From: Capitulum mitella
Taxonomy: Eukaryota; Arthropoda; Thecostraca; Pollicipedomorpha; Pollicipedidae
Reading direction: 5' to 3'
DNA length: 64,000 nucleotides
Assembly (NCBI GenBank): GCA_030062745.1
Contig: CP099842.1
Coordinates: forward strand, 21,795,822 to 21,859,821
Part shown: in pieces, positions 59,213 through 64,000 of the stretch
Layout: each line of letters begins with the position of its first letter
Position numbering within the stretch: position 1 is the first letter of the stretch
Position numbers and translations under genes: made by a program
Notes under the pieces: generated by a model
Databases searched by the model: none
Told to the model about the DNA's origin: nothing
The model's input: only the letters and a program-made list of their open reading frames with translations

Positions 59213-62200
59213 TGTCTCTCACGACTTCTGCAGGCTATGCATGTCTCAACTAGTACCTACATATACGTACCTACCATCAATACGTACCTACCAACAATGG
59301 CGCACTTATTTTTGTAACTGTTGCTTTCTCTATCCTCATGAATCGCTGATCCCCCTGACGAAGGCATATCAAGTTGCGCCGAAGTAGGTAGACTTAAATA
59401 ACATCAAATCCATCAGACTTGCGCCACCTGCAGTCACCGGCAAAACCTTTTCACGGTCACAGCTTAAATAATGAGAAATGTCGACCTACCTGAGGTAGTT
59501 CCAGATCTTCCTTTTACTCACGAAATATAATAGGGCCGGTTGATGACGTTTCATTTCTCGGTTAACGCTGTGGCTACAATCAGACGTGACAACCGGAGCC
59601 AAAACGCTTCCCCTTGCCACCCATGCATACCAATAGTCTATAGTTTGTTCTATCTGTTGTGCTTACAAATGTTTCCTTTCCTTTGTCCACTCCTACTTTA
59701 CCTTTATTATTGGTTTGTCCTCGTTCTCTTCGCCGTTTATTTTGCATTGAAATGTCCGGTTCAAAACTGCAGGAGTTGAAAGCGCGCTTTGAACACTTTT
59801 AGCGAGTGAGATTTCATACATGGCAGTCGCTCGAAAACGAGAGTTTAGATCGAGATGTTCGTCAGTCAGCCCTTCCAAGTTTCCGAGCGTCTAGCGCCAG
59901 GACGCACCAGTCGATCGCTACACAAGTGGCACCATCGGCTGTGCCGACTCGGCGGACAAATCTGTGGTGCCAGTTTCGAAACGATTCGTGTTGTGTGGCA
60001 CGTGCCTCGTGGTGCGAGCCGGACCTCTGCAGAATTCAGTTGATCACGATTACAGGTCAAACGGCGGGTGCTGTTGACACAAGACTTGATGGCAACATGG
60101 GCCCTACTTGCGGGTGCGTGCTTTTGTGGTCCGTGCCCGCGTGTGATCCACGTGGCGATCCTCAGGCACGTTTTTCGATTTGGACTTGGGGACCTCCAAG
60201 TGCCGAGAACATTAACCTAGGCGGCTGAAATCTGGCGGATATATAGAGCATTGGAGTTATCCAACGGTACCCCACATGACGAACAAGGTGCAATGGGTCA
60301 CGTGCAGCACGCTTGAGCCTCCTTTACACCCTCTGTTTCTAATGGGCCAATTTCCGGGACGCACACGGCGCAGTATCGATACGATGATGGCTTGGAACGG
60401 GCACCTGTACCATCATTTTCGATAGATTCAGGCCAAAATGGAGGTGCAGCTTGCACGTAAAGCGCGAGGTGCCCAAGAATAACAGCCCTCGTCCTTTGCC
60501 GCAAAATTGCTACCGCTAGGATACTAAAAACTGACGTAGAGGAACACGTTGGTGGATGCAAACAGCCACACTTACCAACTGCTACGTACAGAAGTACGGG
60601 ACAGTTGATATGTGTAGGTGTTTCGCGTGCCCATAGCTTCAGTTTGGTGCGTGAGGGGCGCATGTTCTGGGGTGTGCCCCTTTTCCATTCAGATCTTTGG
60701 TTTGGTTCCTAAATTTTTTGATGTGCCACAAATTCACAAACGCTATCCAGAATACCCAAGATTTAAAGCAACAGTGGCAAGATGCCATCGATGTGAGCGT
60801 GCAGTTTGTCAGAACTGGGATCCTCCGTTTGCGGGAAGGTGCACACTATTTCTTCGTACAAGACGAGGACGGCAGGTGTCGTTTCACGGGGGTAATGCTG
60901 GTACTCAGCTGGTGCACAGGTCTGCATGCGATACAAAGCCTCGATTTTTACCCCAAACCAACCGTGTTGGTTTGCCTCTAGCTCAAAACTGGAAGAGGTA
61001 AAACCGTGCTTTGCATACTTAGCGGACGAGATTTCATACATGGCAATCGCTCGGAAAACTTCAGATCGAGGTGTTCGTCATTCAGTGAATCAGTCAGTTA
61101 GTCCAAGCTTCCGAGCGTCCAGCGCCCGAACTCGCTGACCGATCGCAACACAGTTGGCACCATCGAGCGCGCCAACTCGGCGGACGGCTTGTGGCCCCGG
61201 TTTGAAAGTGATTCGTGGCGTGCGGCACGTGCCGCGTTGCGCGAGCCGGCCCTCTTTAGAATTCGACTAACCACGGGTACATGTAGAAAGGCGGGTGCTG
61301 CTGATTCAAGACTTGGTGACAACATGGGCTCCATTCGCAGTTGCGTGCTTTTGCGGCCGGCACCCACATGCAATCCACGTGGCGATCCACAGGTACGTGT
61401 TTTGATTTGGAATCAGGAACCTTCAAGTGTCGTCAGAAGTGACCCAGGCCGCTGAAGTTTGGTGGGTAGATAGACCAGCATTGGTACTGTACAACAAATC
61501 CAGCACGATAGGCATGGTTCAGCGGCCCACGTTCAGCGCACGTGCACCTCTTTTCCACCCGTTTTCCTTCCGGGCCAATGGCCGGGACGCAAACCGCGCG
61601 GTTCGGTGCGATGTTGACGGCATGGAAAGGAGGACGGACAGGTGGACAACCGATTTCGATGGATTCAGAGCAAAACAGGGGTGCTGCTTGCACGCGAAGC
61701 GCGCGGTGCCTAAGCGATTTACACTCCGCCTTCAGTGTCGCAGAAGTACTACTGTTAGAATACTAAAAATTGGCGGGCTGGTGATACGTGGTAGTCGATA
61801 TATATGGCTATTTCGCTTGTCAGTAGCTTCAGCCTATTATGTGCGGGACGCACGTGCTGATGTGTACCCCTTTGCCATCCAGGCCTTTGGTTTCGCAACC
61901 GTTGATGCTGGAGGCGCCAAATATTTTCGTGGACTACAGTTACAAACGCCACCCAGGGCATGCAATGGCTTTGACCATCAGTGGCCAGATGCCATCCATG
62001 TGAGCGTGCAACTTGTTGGACTTGGGACCCTCCGTTTGCGGGAAGTTTGTGACCCTTACCTTGGTACCTTTATTTAGGTACAAGTGCTTAGCACAGGTGC
62101 ACAGGTCTGCGTGCGATAAAAAGCTTCGATTTTGACCCGAAACCAACCGTGTAACGCTTTCGTTTGCCTCTAGCTGAAAATCGAAGGAGGTGAAAGCGTG

Positions 62201-62650
62201 CTTTGTACGTTTTTAGATAACGAGATTTCATACATGGCAGACGTTTGGAAACAAAAGTTCAGACTGACATGTTTGTCAGTGTGCATGTTCAACCTTCGGA
62301 GCCTTTAGCGCCGGAACTCACCAGCCGATCGCGACGCAGGTGTCACCATCGGGTGTGCCGACTCGGCAGACAGATTGCAGTGTAGATTTCAAAGCGATTC
62401 GTGTCATATGGCACGTGCCACGTGGTGCGAGCCGGACATCTGCAGAACTCAATTAATCACAGGTACAGGTCAAACGTCGGGTGCTGTTGACTCAAAACTT
62501 GGGGACAACGTGGGCCCCACTTGCGTTTGCGTGCTTTTGTGGCTGGCACCCAAATGCATTCCACGTGGCGACCCTCAAGCATGTGTTTCGATTTGGACTC
62601 GGGCACCTCTGCGTGCCGTCAACAGTGACCTTAGCGGCTGAAATTTGGTG

Positions 62651-62748
62651 GAAGCACATAGCCAAGGGACGGCATGAGGCCATGTACCCCTCTGAGCCAA
62701 TCGTTTTACACTAGATATTTAGCGATTTCGCAGGGATACAGAATAGCG

Positions 62749-62823
<75 letters not shown>

Positions 62824-62944
62824 ATATCATATGTAATATAATAGATATATAATTAATAATAAAATAATATAATAGATCAGAAATAATGGTAAAAATCATA
62901 TATGATATAACAGATATATGATATAATAATACATATGATATATG

Positions 62945-62992
<48 letters not shown>

Positions 62993-63144
62993 AAGCAAAC
63001 ATCATACATTTCGCTGTGCGTTGAATATGATGTCAGTGACACGAAATTGCCGCTGTTTCCAATAAAGCTTATCATATCCTAGTGGCATATGACAAAATTT
63101 GGCATTTGCCCCCCCCCCTGAGCAGAATCCTGGCTACGTGCCTG
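62651..63144. mobile_element. hAT-like MITE, family A, with 8-bp TSD
   Basis: Perfect 8-bp duplications ATTTGGTG (62643-62650 and 63145-63152) flank a 494-bp non-coding element. The ends are inverted: the left starts GAAGCACATAGCC, and the right, read inward, starts CAGGCACGTAGCC. The interior is mostly (TA)n and AT-rich. It interrupts the third copy of the 1.2-kb tandem repeat, and the unit resumes directly after it. Confidence 0.8.
62749..62821. repeat. (TA)n microsatellite
   Basis: A pure TA dinucleotide run of about 35 units lies inside the MITE at 62651. A second run lies at 62947-62988. Confidence 0.95.
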
Positions 63145-64000
63145 ATTTGGTGCGTAGATGGACCAGTAATAGGGCTATCCGAAGGCACCCCACATGAAGG
63201 GCAGGATGCAATGTGTCAAGTGCAGCGAGCGTGCGCCTCTTTTACACCCTTCTTTTTCTGATGAGCCAATATCCGGGACGCAAACGGCGCAGTCTGGTGT
63301 CAGAATGGCTTGGTAAGTCGGACGGACGGTTGGACGATCAATTTCGATGGATTCAGGCAGAAACGGGGGTGCAGCTTGCACATGAAGCGCGAGGTGCCCA
63401 AGATTAGCACGTAGCCTCCATTGCCGCAAAGCCACTACCTCTGGCATGCTGCAAATTAGCGAGCAGGAGCACGTTATACGTGCTATTCGATATATAACGC
63501 CGTTTTGCACGCCAATAGCTTTAGCCTGGTGTGTGCAGGACGTCAGTGCTGCGGTGTACCCGTTTGCCATTCAGGCCTTTGGTTTGGGGATTTTTGATGG
63601 TGGAAGCGCCAAATTTTGTGGTGGGGTGCAAATTCATAAAGGCAATCAAGGGCAAGCAAGATTTAGGGCATCAGCGGCGAGACGCGACCCAGGTGGGCGT
63701 GAAACTTGTTGGACTTGGGATTCTCCGTTTGTACGAAAGTTTACGATTCATTTCTACCTGCATAACGGGGACGACCGGTGCCGTGTCATAGGGGTAATGT
63801 TGATACTAAACGGGTGCGCAAGTCTGCGTGCGATACACAGCTTTGATTTTGACTCCAAACCAACCGTGGACTGCGTTGGTTTGCCTGTAGTGTTTATAAG
63901 GCACTACGAGAGGGTTCAAACTTCGCTTTTAACGCTTTTTTCTGAAGAATATCAAGATGCACCTTAGCGGTGCAAAAAAACCTTTGATGTTTGGAAAGAA

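Larger units (their letters stand above)
57211..59754. other. Intergenic, no gene seen
   Basis: It contains the 142-bp MITE, the CT microsatellite, two perfect hairpins and a second CTGACGA motif near 59355. Confidence 0.55.
59755..64000. repeat. Tandem array of a unit of about 1.2 kb, three copies
   Basis: The anchor GAGATTTCATACATGGCA recurs at 59808, 61028 and 62222, giving spacings of 1,220 and 1,194 bp. Downstream landmarks recur in the same order in each copy: the CCACGTGGCGATCC-like block, TTTTACACCC, GATTCAG..AAA, and CCAAACCAACCGTG. The third copy carries a 494-bp MITE and runs to about 63.92 kb. The copies have diverged visibly, so the array is not recent. Short open frames persist in each copy but frame and length are not consistent, so I do not call a gene. 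Confidence 0.8.

Overview
The window comes from an animal (metazoan) nuclear genome. It holds three recognisable protein-coding genes, all split by GT-AG introns: a very long SAYP/PHF10-type chromatin-remodelling subunit (minus strand, 23.55-35.99 kb, 3' end not found), ribosomal protein L37 (plus strand, 43.59-48.66 kb, complete) and an HMGB-type HMG-box protein (minus strand, 52.49-53.96 kb, complete, with a leader exon proposed near 57.06 kb). The SAYP/PHF10 homologue has about 1,440 residues ahead of its SAY domain. That resembles the long insect SAYP/e(y)3 proteins more than the roughly 500-residue vertebrate PHF10, so an arthropod or related invertebrate is likely. I cannot name the species from the sequence.

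Layout. 1-23.5 kb: GC-rich, CpG-rich DNA without any gene I can support, crowded with short tandem repeats (units from 9 to about 93 bp) and broken by more AT-rich stretches. 23.55-36.0 kb: nine coding exons of the SAYP/PHF10 gene, read right to left, with minisatellites, a hAT-like miniature transposon and a tiny retroposon in the introns. At about 36.0 kb base composition falls abruptly to AT-rich. 36.0-43.55 kb: no gene, two hAT-like elements, probably the 5' intron of SAYP/PHF10. 43.57-48.7 kb: RPL37, with a 5'TOP start and a first coding exon holding only the ATG. 48.7-52.1 kb: intergenic. 52.07-57.2 kb: HMGB gene with a tRNA-headed SINE in its leader intron. 57.2-59.75 kb: microsatellite, a small hAT-like element and two perfect hairpins. 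59.76-64.0 kb: three tandem copies of a unit of about 1.2 kb, the third split by a hAT-like element with an 8-bp target duplication.

Gene relationships. SAYP/PHF10 and RPL37 point away from each other. A stretch of about 1 kb that keeps its CpGs (42.88-43.87 kb) lies between CpG-poor flanks of 3-4.5 kb on both sides. This fits a shared, unmethylated bidirectional promoter with methylated gene bodies on each side, but that is inference. RPL37 and HMGB converge.

The most interesting signal is a retroposon tail domain found three times. Two insertions are only 52 and 60 bp long, start at the same point, and each has a perfect 11-12 bp target-site duplication. The third forms the 3' end of a 175-bp tRNA-headed SINE. 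A predicted hairpin in this domain keeps its pairing through compensatory base changes.
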